DNA from: Bolinopsis microptera
Taxonomy: Eukaryota > Ctenophora > Tentaculata > Lobata > Bolinopsidae
Direction: 5' to 3'
Assembly (NCBI RefSeq): GCF_026151205.1
Contig: NC_087083.1
Coordinates: forward strand, 5,620,460-5,684,459
DNA length: 64,000 nucleotides
Translations under genes and position numbers: made by a program
In this document: positions 46,901 to 53,728 of the stretch, piece after piece
Layout: each line of letters starts with the position of its first letter
Position numbering within the stretch: position 1 is the stretch's first letter
The notes under the pieces: model-generated
The model's input: only the letters and a program-made list of their open reading frames with translations
What the model was told of the DNA's origin: nothing
Databases searched by the model: none

Positions 46901-49156
46901 CTCTGTGTTGAGAGCGCTGGGCTACTTTCAGTTAGCCAGGTTTGTGAAAGTGTACAAAAGAAAGTGAAATTGACCGTTATCACGAAAGCGAATGTAATCA
47001 CGAAAGTAGCTCGGCAATCATGAAAGTGATGTAACAAATTCGAATTTAAACATTTAACGACCCTCACACCCAAACATTTTCCCAGAATCAGCACACAAAA
47101 AGGACAGTTCGCTGCGGCTAAATACCACTGCAACACAGCTATCACCCTCTGTTCCAAGTTTGTACCGGACTCAGATCTGGGAGGAATGGTCACACAGTTC
47201 AGGAATCTTCACAGACAGTGTACAGAGAGTATGGCAGTGGTACAGCAGGCTGTAGGTTAGCATGAAACACACCAAGTGTAGTAGGAACTGCTTATTGAGA
47301 TCATTCCTTTCAGTTCTAGTTTACATATTTTTAAAAGTATGTTTTTTATTATACCACCTTTGGAGCTTTGGAGTTTAGCCTAATTCTAAATCTAAGTATG
47401 CACTGTTGTAGGTCAATGATTTAAGATACTGTGTTTCAAAACGACTGCCTCCGACTTTATTTCCTTCTAAACAACTGCCCAATCACTCAATAATAACTAG
47501 CTGATTTAATAATTATCTAATTATCTAATTAACTAATTAATATTCACTCAGACACATTCGGGAAAGCTACACAATACACAGTTCTGGACGACACCCCACT
47601 AAAATCACCTTCAATACAGGACTTAGAGTCTGTGAGAAGTGAACACACCATAGTTTCAGGTAAATACACCATTGTAACAGGTTGAATGCAAGGCCATTGT
47701 TATTAATACGATAATCCGTAGAGCAGCTCTTGTTACAGGTGGACAGTTTGTTCCTCCAGAAAATGTAGTAAAATTGTAAAAAAACTGGTCCTGTCTCTAC
47801 AACTAATGTTACACCACTTTACCAACTTAGGAGACAGAGATAGGACACTGTCAGCAGTTGAAACCTACAACACAACCAAGATAGTTACTCCTGGTAACTG
47901 TGTAACAGAGATTCAGTTTCAGACGGACTACAACTTGTTCACTATATCCATACCCCCATCTAACAGAAGAGCTGAAGATAAGGAGCGAGATAAGGAGCGA
48001 GATAAGGAGCGAGATAAGGAGCGAGACAGGAGGGTCTCATTTGCAGCGAATGTTGGCGTGAAAGAGATATCAGAAACATCTGTTACCGATGGTCACATGA
48101 TTAAAAACAGCAATAGATTTCACAGTGACGTGATTAACACCACCAGTGGATTTCAGGGTCACGTGAACAACAACCCCAGTAGATTCCATGACTTCTTTGC
48201 TGCAGACAGTTTCGTGCTGAGCGATTGTGTTAACGGGAGGGAAATACCTGAAATTCCACCCACTCCGTGGCTGATTAGAGACATGTTTGAAAGGTGTCCT
48301 AACGGTTAGTGGACTATGCGCTTAAAACAACAAACTTTTAATTTTAATTTAAACCTGTATATTATTTTCAACCATTTTGAACCATCATACCTTAAATAAC
48401 CTAAAATAATAATTAATATTAATTAATATTAATTATACCTTAAATAACCATAATAATACACTAGGTTGTTTGACAGAGAGTGGAGAAGTTAAGATCTCCA
48501 CAACAGACAGAGTGTTATGGGGTGCTACTGACAGGGTGTTATGGGGTGCTACTGATGCTGTCTTCTTGTTTGTGTGGAGTATCAGTTGTAACACACACGC
48601 TAAATATACAGGTAATATACATTCTACATTATACACTATACACTATACACTATACACGCTAAATATACAGGTAATCTACATTATACACTATACACGCTAA
48701 ATATACAGGTAATAATATACATGCTACATTAATTAGAGGTAATATTATACAGGCTACAGGCTACATTTAGGATAATATACAGGTAACTATAAGTAATAAA
48801 CAAGCTAATATACCAACAAAACTTGTTATTTTCAACTCATTCAGTTAAGAACTGACGGCTTTAACACGAATTTTCACAGTTTTATACTTAACAAATCAAA
48901 TGTTTCAGAATACAGTAACGGAGGCCTCGGTATAGGGATAGGCCTGAGATTATCATCTGACAAGCGGAAGATTGTAAAAGAGCTGAAAGCACTAAAATAC
49001 TCCATGATGTCCTGCTACATAAACACAAGGAAATGTTTTGTGTGGTTGGCGGGTAGAGAAGGAAATGACGACACAGTTAGACAGATAGAGATATTCTTAC
49101 ATAAAATAGGAGGTATAAATAACGTCAAGAGGCAGGTTCTGGAAACTTGTAGTTGA
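28793..49156 (+). CDS. Large multi-exon gene, helical TPR-like protein of unknown function (spliced model)
   Basis: Spliced model inferred from GT-AG sites and phase. Exons: 28793-28901, 30791-30855 (gap, exon or exons missing), then 38728-38838, 40975-41040, 41253-41372, 42456-42588, 43031-43159, 44475-44603, 46067-46143, 46252-46511, 46740-46939, 47086-47255, 47552-47659, 47831-48304, 48465-48611 and 48909-49156. From 38728 every junction keeps one frame, about 790 codons to TGA. The protein is mostly amphipathic helix with TPR-like stretches (for example YFQLAR next to KGQFAAAKYHCNTAITLC), a Ser/Thr microrepeat, a KERD repeat and a globular C-terminal domain. I do not recognise the family. 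No membrane segment is evident, so a cytosolic scaffold is likely (inference). Introns carry a sense-oriented LINE, satellites and CACGTG arrays. The first two exons may belong to a separate transcript; linkage across 30.9-38.7 kb is unproven. Confidence 0.7.
29340..29446 (+). repeat. 10-bp tandem repeat
   Basis: Units of GGCTACATAC drifting to CCAATACATA, about eleven copies, inside the first intron of the TPR-like gene. Confidence 0.85.
29500..29626 (+). repeat. About 37-bp tandem repeat, four copies
   Basis: Units contain CCGGAGAAGCTAAATCCGGA followed by CCAGATATATT, with small indels between units. Confidence 0.8.
29785..30350 (+). repeat. Dispersed CCAATCAG/CACGTG units
   Basis: At least six separate units with AACTAACCAATCAGAGAGCT and GTATTC next to TCACGTGAC or a one-base variant (29795, 29820, 30110, 30142, 30290, 30333). 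They match the tandem unit at 42 kb and are separated by unrelated sequence. Confidence 0.8.
30012..30064. repeat. Perfect 24-bp inverted repeat (hairpin, 5-nt loop)
   Basis: Left arm 30012-30035 begins GGTTCAGACAATAAATAGC; the exact reverse complement occupies 30041-30064. Flanks pair weakly for a few more bases, so the stem may reach about 30 bp. Confidence 0.95.
30415..30712 (+). repeat. CCAATCAG/CACGTG tandem array (two unit lengths)
   Basis: First three units carry CCAACCAGGCGGCTGT and AACGTGACACAAAA with a 56-bp step; then three units with a 41-bp step carry GGCCAATCAGAGACCTGTA and TCACGTGATGAA. Confidence 0.9.
30791..30855 (+). CDS. Putative second exon of the TPR-like gene
   Basis: Acceptor TTTACAG at 30790; phase joins exon 28793-28901 and reads GNTVYIVIPLKWTNSEQG, then AMYF before a moderate donor GTAACA at 30856. 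Without splicing there the frame meets TAA at once. Confidence 0.45.
31056..31110 (+). repeat. (GGGGCC)n and poly-G tract
   Basis: About four GGGGCC hexamers followed by GGGGGA and more than 20 G. Strong G-quadruplex potential on the coding strand of the intron. Confidence 0.9.
31285..31445 (+). repeat. Irregular CTACCACATCTA tandem repeat
   Basis: Repeats of ACCTTATCTACCACATCTAC with variable spacing. It ends about 85 bp before the LINE ORF. Confidence 0.8.
31534..33060 (+). CDS. 5'-truncated non-LTR retrotransposon reverse transcriptase (RTE-like), 508 codons open
   Basis: Copies LINE RNA into DNA at the target site. The ORF starts inside the reverse transcriptase domain with LKDLFETVWKGEDIP and PKKGD, then FIDFKAAFDS (120-129), GTGQGDVQGPPIF (178-190) and the catalytic YADD (231-234). 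The C-terminal LERFHxxCLRRIL-like and FGHVSRMPEDRLPNYLL ... GKRSRGRPRK region is typical of a widespread LINE group often annotated as endonuclease-reverse transcriptase. No endonuclease domain is present upstream, so the copy is 5'-truncated and cannot move on its own, yet it has no frameshift or stop, so it is young. ATG 31534 is only the first Met of the fragment. It lies in sense orientation in a large intron. Confidence 0.85.
   Translation: MDIVYYTTSPGLLPWLKDLFETVWKGEDIPSDCRKGIITIIPKKGDLTYCNNNRGITLRSTVSKLFQIVLLKRLSNGLEKLLRENQCGFRRNRSCIDQLYSLHCIIHNCIEFNVPLYINFIDFKAAFDSINRDFIWKAFEHYGLPTKYINVFKAFFRATESAVRVNGELTRWFDVDSGTGQGDVQGPPIFNLVLNWGLELAEKFKNISRGFTLQYRQSSRQPEKCVIDLDYADDIAGMDDTVEGLQETTDNIAKYCGLGGLKMNAKKTEIMVIGKDTSQHPLPENRTIDITVDGNPAKQVTQFTYLGAKITSDGKIDKEISVRIGKATGAFNQLNNIWKNKNISINNKVRIYIAAVLTILTYGSEIWNTTQVQTRRLESFHQYCLRRILKVRWFHRVRNEDVLRRASITALTDIIATKRLRWFGHVSRMPEDRLPNYLLEWKPKHGKRSRGRPRKSLNDVFIEDAGQRLDRNGLTIDCMRRLAADRKGWRNITRRSCIIQSNDAVDAD
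33235..33310 (-). repeat. Two inverted CCAAT/CATGTG units
   Basis: Reverse complement of the 41-bp unit: TTCTGATTGGTTGGTTTGTG followed by GCATGTG, two copies 47 bp apart. Confidence 0.75.
33480..33865. other. Unclassified repeat-like sequence
   Basis: Contains phrases (GGTGCCACAGACCCACCCAA) related to the satellite downstream and a poly-T-rich CCGTACCCTAAGGTTTTTT whose counterpart reappears near 36480 in inverted order. The 193-codon minus-strand ORF here overlaps these repeats and shows no family signature. Confidence 0.4.
33866..34380 (+). repeat. Tandem pair of GC-rich GAGCGAAGCGAGC repeat elements
   Basis: Two copies (about 33866-34092 and 34096-34380) share GGGACRTAGCCAG, GAGCGAAGCGAGC, CCAGCTGCGCAGCGAGC, GGGGGCGCAGCCCC and a common tail TTTTAGACGACATTTGGCAT. 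The second copy has an additional GGGGCGGAGCCCCTTGGCGG module. Similar GC-palindrome repeats are common in marine invertebrate genomes (from memory). Confidence 0.85.
34605..36340 (+). repeat. 124-bp satellite with internal ACAGACCCACTA sub-repeats
   Basis: About 13-14 head-to-tail units, period 124 bp (AGTAGACACACACTT at 35137 and 35261). Each unit holds four to six copies of ACAGACCCAC, plus TTTCAGAGTAGCAAAG. Several units are shortened or fused near 35401, 35800 and 36015, the mark of unequal exchange. Confidence 0.95.
36365..36389 (+). repeat. Poly-C tract (25 C)
   Basis: Uninterrupted C run directly after the satellite. Confidence 0.95.
36887..37975. mobile_element. CCCGGT-rich terminal-inverted-repeat element (non-autonomous)
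   Basis: Left end GTGTACAA...AGGAGGTGACCGGGA is matched in inverted orientation at the right end (37940-37975). Inside each end lie CCCGGT hexamer arrays (36947-37062 and 37741-37935) and a directly repeated GGGATTGGCAATTTTGAGCT block at 36929 and 37767. The middle 650 bp holds two short ORFs without a recognised domain. I infer a DNA transposon derivative, perhaps hAT-like; no clear target-site duplication was found. Confidence 0.65.
37211..37297 (+). repeat. 87-bp dispersed repeat, also inverted at 56025-56105
   Basis: Runs through TAATTTATTAAATTATTAAC and AGGCCCCTTAACGTGGGCAA; the copy at 56 kb is nearly identical on the other strand. It lies in the middle of the CCCGGT element. Confidence 0.85.
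38417..38449. repeat. 33-bp near-perfect palindrome
   Basis: AGTTGAAGCTGATGTA, one central G, then its exact reverse complement: 16-bp arms with a 1-nt centre. Confidence 0.95.
38728..38838 (+). CDS. TPR-like gene exon (first in the continuous set)
   Basis: Acceptor TTGTTACAG and donor TAG|GTCAGT frame 111 nt, phase 1 to 1, reading LTTGAVLLSVYNWQTLYY in the frame that fits downstream exons. A second frame reads FDDRSRAAKCLQLADTLLQT, which looks more TPR-like but needs a weak donor (ACTACA|GTCGTT, at about 38802). The choice is open. Confidence 0.5.
38848..38870 (+). repeat. Poly-G tract (23 G)
   Basis: Starts nine bases after the donor of the exon ending at 38838. Confidence 0.95.
40362..40436 (+). 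repeat. Short tandem repeat GACATCTGTCCGAA
   Basis: Four copies of CGACA(TC)TGTCCGA with spacers of 3-20 bp. Confidence 0.8.
40848..40972 (+). repeat. Three 41-bp CACGTG/CCAATC units
   Basis: AAGTCACGTGACACAAACC then AACCAATCGGAATGGTTTAT. The array ends directly at the acceptor of exon 40975, so the intron's 3' end lies within or next to the last unit. Confidence 0.9.
40975..41040 (+). CDS. TPR-like gene exon
   Basis: Phase 1 to 1, 66 nt, between ACTACAG and GTAAGA. Peptide PLCQKVKYCLDRLTNLSD is helical. Confidence 0.65.
41253..41372 (+). CDS. TPR-like gene exon, acidic
   Basis: Phase 1 to 1, 120 nt, between ACTACAG and GTCAGT. Starts GKLEVGEGFDNWNMEEQS, acidic linker. The 17-bp CACGTGG array starts 13 bp after the donor. 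Confidence 0.75.
41385..41575 (+). repeat. 17-bp GTCACGTGGTGTGATAT tandem array
   Basis: About ten units with length variants (GTGTATAAT, GTGTATCAT). It lies directly downstream of a splice donor. Confidence 0.95.
41995..42310 (+). repeat. 41-bp CACGTG/CCAATCAG tandem array, eight units
   Basis: Units of TCACGTGACACAAACTAGCC followed by AATCAGGGAGCTTTATTCTT, the clearest copy of the family. Later units drift (ACGTGGCACAAA). Confidence 0.97.
42456..42588 (+). CDS. TPR-like gene exon
   Basis: 133 nt, phase 1 to 2, acceptor TTAACAG and donor CTCCAG|GTAAAC. Reads LEYTKSGEHKAATHVYLAKL and a Leu-rich helix. The two-helix pattern is TPR-like. Confidence 0.8.
43031..43159 (+). CDS. TPR-like gene exon
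   Basis: 129 nt, phase 2 to 2, acceptor ATTTCAG and donor AAAG|GTGGGT. Starts CYRSLFQYSLSTQFLEKALS, a TPR-like helix pair. The donor is the first unit of the 22-bp array that follows. Confidence 0.8.
43160..43252 (+). repeat. 22-bp array at a splice donor, four units
   Basis: Unit GGGTCACGTGGTACGTGAGT plus TT. Each unit contains GTGAGT, a consensus-like donor, and CACGTG. Confidence 0.95.
44475..44603 (+). CDS. TPR-like gene exon
   Basis: 129 nt, phase 2 to 2, acceptor CCCACAG and donor GAAAG|GTAGGG. Reads YHKEIEHTKQKIQTRISDV; long basic helix, possible coiled coil. Confidence 0.8.
44649..44662 (+). repeat. Poly-G tract (about 14 G)
   Basis: G run about 45 bp after the splice donor of the preceding exon. 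Confidence 0.85.
45021..45330 (-). repeat. 40-bp CACGTG/CCAATCAG array, inverted orientation, eight units
   Basis: Plus-strand unit CCCTCTGATTGGCTTATAGG followed by AACACGTGACTAAAACACAG. Its reverse complement has the same order (CACGTG, then CCAATCAG, then AGGGCTG) as the 41-bp array at 42 kb. Confidence 0.97.
45716..45874. mobile_element. Small MITE, about 159 bp, TA-flanked
   Basis: Ends TACAGTAAAACCTCCATA...CCG and, inverted, TACAGAGAAATCTCTATACC match imperfectly, and both sides have TA. No coding capacity. This suggests a Tc1/mariner-pogo-type derivative (inference). Confidence 0.6.
46067..46143 (+). CDS. TPR-like gene exon
   Basis: 77 nt, phase 2 to 1, acceptor GTTCAG and donor ATAG|GTGAGT. 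Reads LTRTGEIMGCWERIQASLTL, typical of a TPR helix. Confidence 0.8.
46252..46511 (+). CDS. TPR-like gene exon with Ser/Thr microrepeat
   Basis: 260 nt, phase 1 to 0, acceptor TTAACAG and donor CATCAG|GTTAAT. Helical start RLSLRDAENELKVVSDLLID, then (ISTS/VSTS)n coded by an ATCAACATCAGT repeat, then another helix pair. Confidence 0.8.
46740..46939 (+). CDS. TPR-like gene exon containing an in-frame CACGTGA repeat (RSRD repeats)
   Basis: 200 nt, phase 0 to 2, acceptor CTTTAAG (weak polypyrimidine tract) and donor GCCAG|GTTTGT. Near its start three copies of AGRTCACGTGAT encode RSRD, giving RSRDMTIRSRDRVIRSRDEM. It continues into a helix ending RALGYFQLAR. Confidence 0.75.
47086..47255 (+). CDS. 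TPR-like gene exon
   Basis: 170 nt, phase 2 to 1, acceptor TTTCCCAG and donor GTAG|GTTAGC. ISTQKGQFAAAKYHCNTAIT follows directly on YFQLAR of the previous exon: together the best TPR match in the protein. Confidence 0.85.
47552..47659 (+). CDS. TPR-like gene exon
   Basis: 108 nt, phase 1 to 1, acceptor TCACTCAG and donor TTTCAG|GTAAAT. Polar linker TFGKATQYTVLDDTPLKSPS. Confidence 0.75.
47739..47779 (+). CDS. Possible alternative last exon of the TPR-like gene
   Basis: Acceptor TTGTTACAG in the right phase would extend the exon ending at 47659 by GGQFVPPENVVKL and a TAA stop. Skipping it joins 47659 to 47831 in frame and adds about 290 codons. Both forms are possible; the long one looks like the main product. 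Confidence 0.3.
47831..48304 (+). CDS. TPR-like gene exon, longest, with KERD repeat
   Basis: 474 nt, phase 1 to 1, acceptor AACTTAG and donor AACG|GTTAGT. Starts DRDRTLSAVETYNTTKIV; a 12-bp repeat (AAGGAGCGAGAT) gives four KERD units after residue 50; then a Ser/Asn-rich section with two SRFH/NRFH units and a Pro-rich end (EIPEIPPTPW). Confidence 0.8.
48465..48611 (+). CDS. TPR-like gene exon with DRVLWGAT duplication
   Basis: 147 nt, phase 1 to 1, donor TACAG|GTAATA. A 24-bp tandem duplication gives DRVLWGATDRVLWGAT, then a beta-like hydrophobic AVFLFVWSISC. Confidence 0.8.
48909..49156 (+). CDS. TPR-like gene last exon
   Basis: 248 nt, phase 1, acceptor TGTTTCAG, stop TGA 49154-49156. 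Begins YSNGGLGIGIGLRLSSDKRK and ends in a compact alpha/beta-looking tail without low complexity, probably the best-conserved part for a homology search. Confidence 0.8.
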
Positions 49157-49267
49157 AATTAAATTAGATTAGAAAACTAAAGTTGTGTAAGTTTTGTAAT
49201 CTAATATATTGAACTATGTAGACGCTTAAAACATTTAACGTTTTCTGCAATCCTTCCAGAACTTTCC

Positions 49268-49273
49268 AATAAA
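49268..49273 (+). promoter_or_regulatory. Polyadenylation signal AATAAA of the TPR-like gene
   Basis: AATAAA 112 bp after the stop, followed by a T-rich stretch. Confidence 0.6.
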
Positions 49274-49879
49274 ACCCTTTTTTTCATGTAGTGATGAAAA
49301 AAGGCTGTTATTTAGCTCATGAAGTGTTCTGAGTTTGACTACAAAGTATTTTAAGTTTAATAATCTAATATACATTAAAGTTATAGGAATGAAAGTCTTC
49401 AACCCTGAAATCTAGTAACACACGTTGTTAAAAATCTATCGTATCAACTTCATTTTCCAATTAATCTCCTAACAAAAAATTGGATCTACTGTTATTCATG
49501 AATTTCACAGTAAAAATGTGCATTTTACTGTAAAAATGTGCATTTTACTGTAAGAATGTACCCCTGTGTTAGAATCTGTACACTTTACTTGTTTTTACCG
49601 TCACACATGTACAATGTACATGTGTCAACCGTTGTAAGTCTCAATTGAATACATTTAATTATTTATCCTATCGTAATAGTTGAGTAGTCGTAGATACGCA
49701 GCATAATTTCTTTTGACTACCGTTGGATAAGCACAACTTTAAGGATCGTTTGATGTTACGTTCAGGGAATTATGAAAATATCATAATAAACACAACCAGC
49801 CATGGTACAATATAGAGGGGGGGGGGGAGGGGCAGTCTAACCAATGGTCAGTATACACTATACAGGTGTCAGGTATACT
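49274..49879. other. Non-coding region between the TPR-like gene and the palindromic element
   Basis: Holds a 19-bp repeat (TTTACTGTAAAAATGTGCA, about three copies near 49508-49560), a short palindrome ACATGTACAATGTACATGT near 49605 and a short G run at 49817. No exon seen. Confidence 0.5.
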
Positions 49880-52599
49880 ATGTTATATAGAGTTTAATTG
49901 AGTCTCATTTCTTGGATCTAATTGAAATACACTTATTGAATGAAATGGTTATCAAATTGTTCATAATACACATTCATATCACAATTGTCTCATATTTGTA
50001 TCAAGTCCCTTCTAAGTCGTTCTTATTCAAATGTTTAATTAATTTGTAGTATGACAGTAAGGTATATAAGAAGTTATTTAATTTTGCTTGGGCTATTATA
50101 TTGACTAGGTATTGAGGTTTAATGATGATATGGAATTTGAATTCTATATAAATTTACACTATGTGGTTGGGGCATTTTGCATAGTAAATATGGTTACTAC
50201 TCATATATATCATATTATTTGATTGGTATTCGATTTCTGATTATTTCTTAGGAATATGATTATTATATCTCAATTTGGCTTTAGGTAGGGTGCCCCGCTA
50301 AAAGAACTGGATTCTTCCAGGAAGCATCCCGTGCACAGACCTTGGTCTACATATATATTAAATTATTAACCATTCATTCTGTATGTGCACGAAAATTTAT
50401 TTCAATATTCCTTTAGAGAGTCTTTAGTCGTGAGAAAACTCTTGAAGAGTGACATATCATAAACGTCGTAAGCCATCCCTCCCTAGGGATTATAATAATA
50501 TTAAGATATGACCATCTTATAAAATCAAACCGAAATATAAAACATATATCATAAAATATCAGTCAAGTTATATTATCAAATCAACACTCCCCCTTTTCTC
50601 TTTTAAAAAGTAAAACACCTGGATAGATAATGACGGTAATGAAATTTGAAAATATGACTTGACTGATATTTTATGATATACGGGTATATGGCCCCCAGAA
50701 TATAGGTGGCCCCCAAAATATAGGTCATGTTAGTGGATACAGTTCTAACCAAGATAAGCGATACTAATGGGATCTGTTACTGCTATGTTGGAGTAAAACA
50801 TGTAACTAATGTTTCTGGATAAAAATTTTGGACCTACATGAGGTATTTTGGTATATTTGGTCATGACAGCGAAAGATTTAAACGATGTTGTCATTTTCTA
50901 GAGGGGTAAATATGGCGAAAAATTGTCATGACAAAAATCTGTCCAACACATGCCATTAAGACTACTGGTATGAGTATAAGTATTATTTTAAGCTATCTTT
51001 TCATCGAGACATCTGCAAACTGACAATTTGGAAAAAAGTTATGGCCACCACAATTTTACGGGCCCCCAGAATATAGGTCTATACGACCCCCAGAATATAG
51101 GTTGGTCAAAAACCCTGAACATGCCCAAAACCATGCTTTGGGATGCTCTACTTGTAGCTACTAGTCTCCTGAACCCACATATCAAGTTTTATCAAAATTG
51201 GATAAAAATTGGCCGAGTTATGGGATAAAAACAAAAACCATATGCCCATATTTGGGCATACGCACCAAATTTGATCGATTTTGGTCCATAAATTGGTCAA
51301 ATATCAATATTTTTGAATGAAACCAACTTTATATGGAAGGTAAGCATATATTACACATTCTCTATGATTATCAGCTCAATATCTACCTAACTGTGGATTC
51401 TGTGTTCAAATAATCGCAAAAAATGAACAAAATCGCCCATATCTCAAACTGACTTCGCTCAAAACAATAGAACTCAATAGGGTTCCAATATTTTCACATG
51501 AAATTTTCAGAATCAACGTAGAATTGTCTCATGACCTTAAGTTTTGGGACAGAATTTTGAGTTAGGCCTTTAAAAAAATTTGGCGGCCAAAAATGTCTGA
51601 TTTACAGTCATTGAGGTGCACATTGTATTGATACAGATAAAAACAGCCCCCTCAATCATATCTAGGGACACTCCTTCAATCTTATTTAAGTATTTAGTTA
51701 AGATCCCTACTAAATGAGTGCATGAAAGCTTTTTAACTAGTAAAATTAAAGATTTTACTCATTACGGGTATATGGCCCCCAGAATATAGGTTTTAAAAAA
51801 AAAATAGCGACCAAGATTCTGCATTTTCTCTGTCACCCTGAGCATTAAGGAATGTGGGGTAGTGATGAGAAACAGTTAAAGAACATATGCTGAAGAGATG
51901 GCATCATCAAAATGTATGAAGGTGGAGTATTTGAGGACGATTTTTGCATACCTATATTCTGGGGGCCGTAGTTTTTGATTTTTTGCTATTAAGTATACTC
52001 TAAACCATTTCAATTTAGTATCTGGAGCCATTGGCATCATCAATACAGTCTCAGCAACATATTCTGACTGCATATAACTGTCTGTGACAATTTTAGAACA
52101 ACTTAGGAACAGATGTTTGGACCTATATTCTGGGGGCCCTGTTAAAAAATGGTATTTTTACAGGTGAAAAAAAAGTACACTTAAAAACCTAATAATTATT
52201 TTCAACTACCCAAGAAACATTTAAAGGGTTATTATGTACATATTTACAGCCCTAAACATGCTTAGAAGTAGTTTTAACACCTGTTTCTAAGTGCTCAAAA
52301 AACGACCTATATTCTGGGGGCCATATACCGGTTTGATTTTATAAGATGGTCATATCTTAATATTATTATAATCCCTAGGGAGGGATGGCTTACGACGTTT
52401 ATGATATGTCACTGCTCAAGAGTTTTCTCACGACTAAAGACTCTCTAAAGGAATAAGAACGACTTAGAAGGGACTTGATACAAATATGAGACAATTGTGA
52501 TATGAATGTGTATTATGAACAATTTGATAACCATTTCATTCAATAAGTGTATTTCAATTAGATCCAAGAAATGAGACTCAATTAAACTCTATATAACAT
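49880..52599. mobile_element. Long terminal-inverted-repeat (foldback-like) element, non-autonomous
   Basis: Left arm 49880-50028 plus 50411-50532 (149 + 122 = 271 bp) and right arm 52329-52599 (271 bp) are inverted copies; I found two mismatches by eye. The interior (about 1.8 kb) has no ORF over 70 codons, but carries eight copies of GGCCCCCAGAATATAGGT or its variants: direct at about 50692, 50708, 51061, 51087 and 51775, reversed at 51953, 52124 and 52308. It also has a 30-bp hairpin at 50549-50682. Repeated subterminal motifs of this kind often serve as transposase binding sites; that role is inference. No clear target-site duplication was found. High arm identity means recent origin or arm conversion. 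Confidence 0.85.
50029..50410. mobile_element. 382-bp nested insertion in the left arm with 5-bp duplication
   Basis: This stretch interrupts the left arm and is absent from the right arm. TATTC stands at 50024-50028 and again at 50406-50410, as expected of a target-site duplication. Removing it makes both arms exactly 271 bp. No ORF and no obvious terminal repeats; class unknown. Confidence 0.75.
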
Positions 52600-53051
52600 G
52601 GTAGCAGGAAGTGGTTACATCATATATAGTAACTACGTGCACTTTCATAAAAATAGGTTTTCCAGAGGGTAGTGAGTGTACAAAGGCTGGATAATTGCTT
52701 AACATAAAGCGTTTTGAAACGTAGTTAACTTTTCCCTCTTTAGCTCAGACAGTGAAAACTACTTACTGGGTAATAGGCTACTAATGACTCCAAAACGCTG
52801 TTACTATTAGTAATTAGTATTATATACTATGATATATGTATATTGTAGATAGTTGCTCAACGTACATATTGGAAGCAGAAAGACACACCTTAGCGTTTAA
52901 GTTTCACTTTCTACATCAATTTGAATAATTAAAATCTATTAATATTAGGTTAACCTTGAACCTGTAATTCCAGGTTTTACACTTTTACTCCATTATGATT
53001 TATGAAGCAGTAACTTTAGTGTAATGACCCACTAATGGCAACACACCACAG
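52600..53051. other. Non-coding region, no gene recognised
   Basis: AT-rich sequence after the palindromic element; no exon signature or repeat noticed. Confidence 0.5.
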
Positions 53052-53371
53052 TGAATAACTACAGTACAGCATTGTACAGCACAGCAACACTACCAACCAA
53101 CTGCAACAACACTACAACACTACCGACCAACAACACTACAACAATACCGACCAACAACACAACAACAATACCAACCAACAACACTACAACAATACCAACT
53201 TACAACACAGCATATAACTACAACACACCCGGGCTGGTGGGACTGGACTGTTATACAGGTAACATGATAACACAGAGAGACACTGTAAAGTGTAATGAGG
53301 ATCAGGCTACTAGTCAGGGAAGTGAGATATTCACTGAACTAGTCTCTGAGATATCTGGAGATCTGCTGTAG
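53052..53371 (+). CDS. Putative terminal exon, Thr/Asn-rich, of an unassigned plus-strand transcript
   Basis: Acceptor CACACCACAG is followed by an open frame to TAG at 53371. The first half is a repeat-coded (TIPTNNTT)n tract, the second half is non-repetitive (GLVGLDCYTGNMITQRD, acidic end). Phase (two bases complete a codon) would fit the phase-1 donor at 48611, so it could be an alternative 3' end of the TPR-like gene; it may equally be a separate gene or chance. There is no ATG of its own at the start. Confidence 0.35.
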
Positions 53372-53728
53372 AAAATAGACCTGCTCCATAATTGTAATTA
53401 ATTACTGTAATTATTATAATTATGATGTTGTGTTATTAGAGGGACATTTTATCTTTTGAACTGTGTGTATTTTCAACTTTAGATTGATACTATTAATTTG
53501 CTATTCTAACTATAACTTATGATTCATATCTGTTCAATTAGATGTTGATATTTCGAAACAATTCAGAACCAAAATCTATATTAATCAGTTGTCCTCTTTG
53601 TTGTATTTTAAATTTGCAGACGAATATAGTTTTTAATTTTCCACTGCTTTCCTACTTGTAACGGATGGATAATTTCTATTGTTTAAATCGGCTAGTCGTA
53701 AAGATAAAATATAAAATTCATTAAATAC
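53372..53728. other. Non-coding gap between convergent exons
   Basis: No exon for the missing C-terminal EF-hand of calcineurin B is visible here on the minus strand. Confidence 0.5.
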
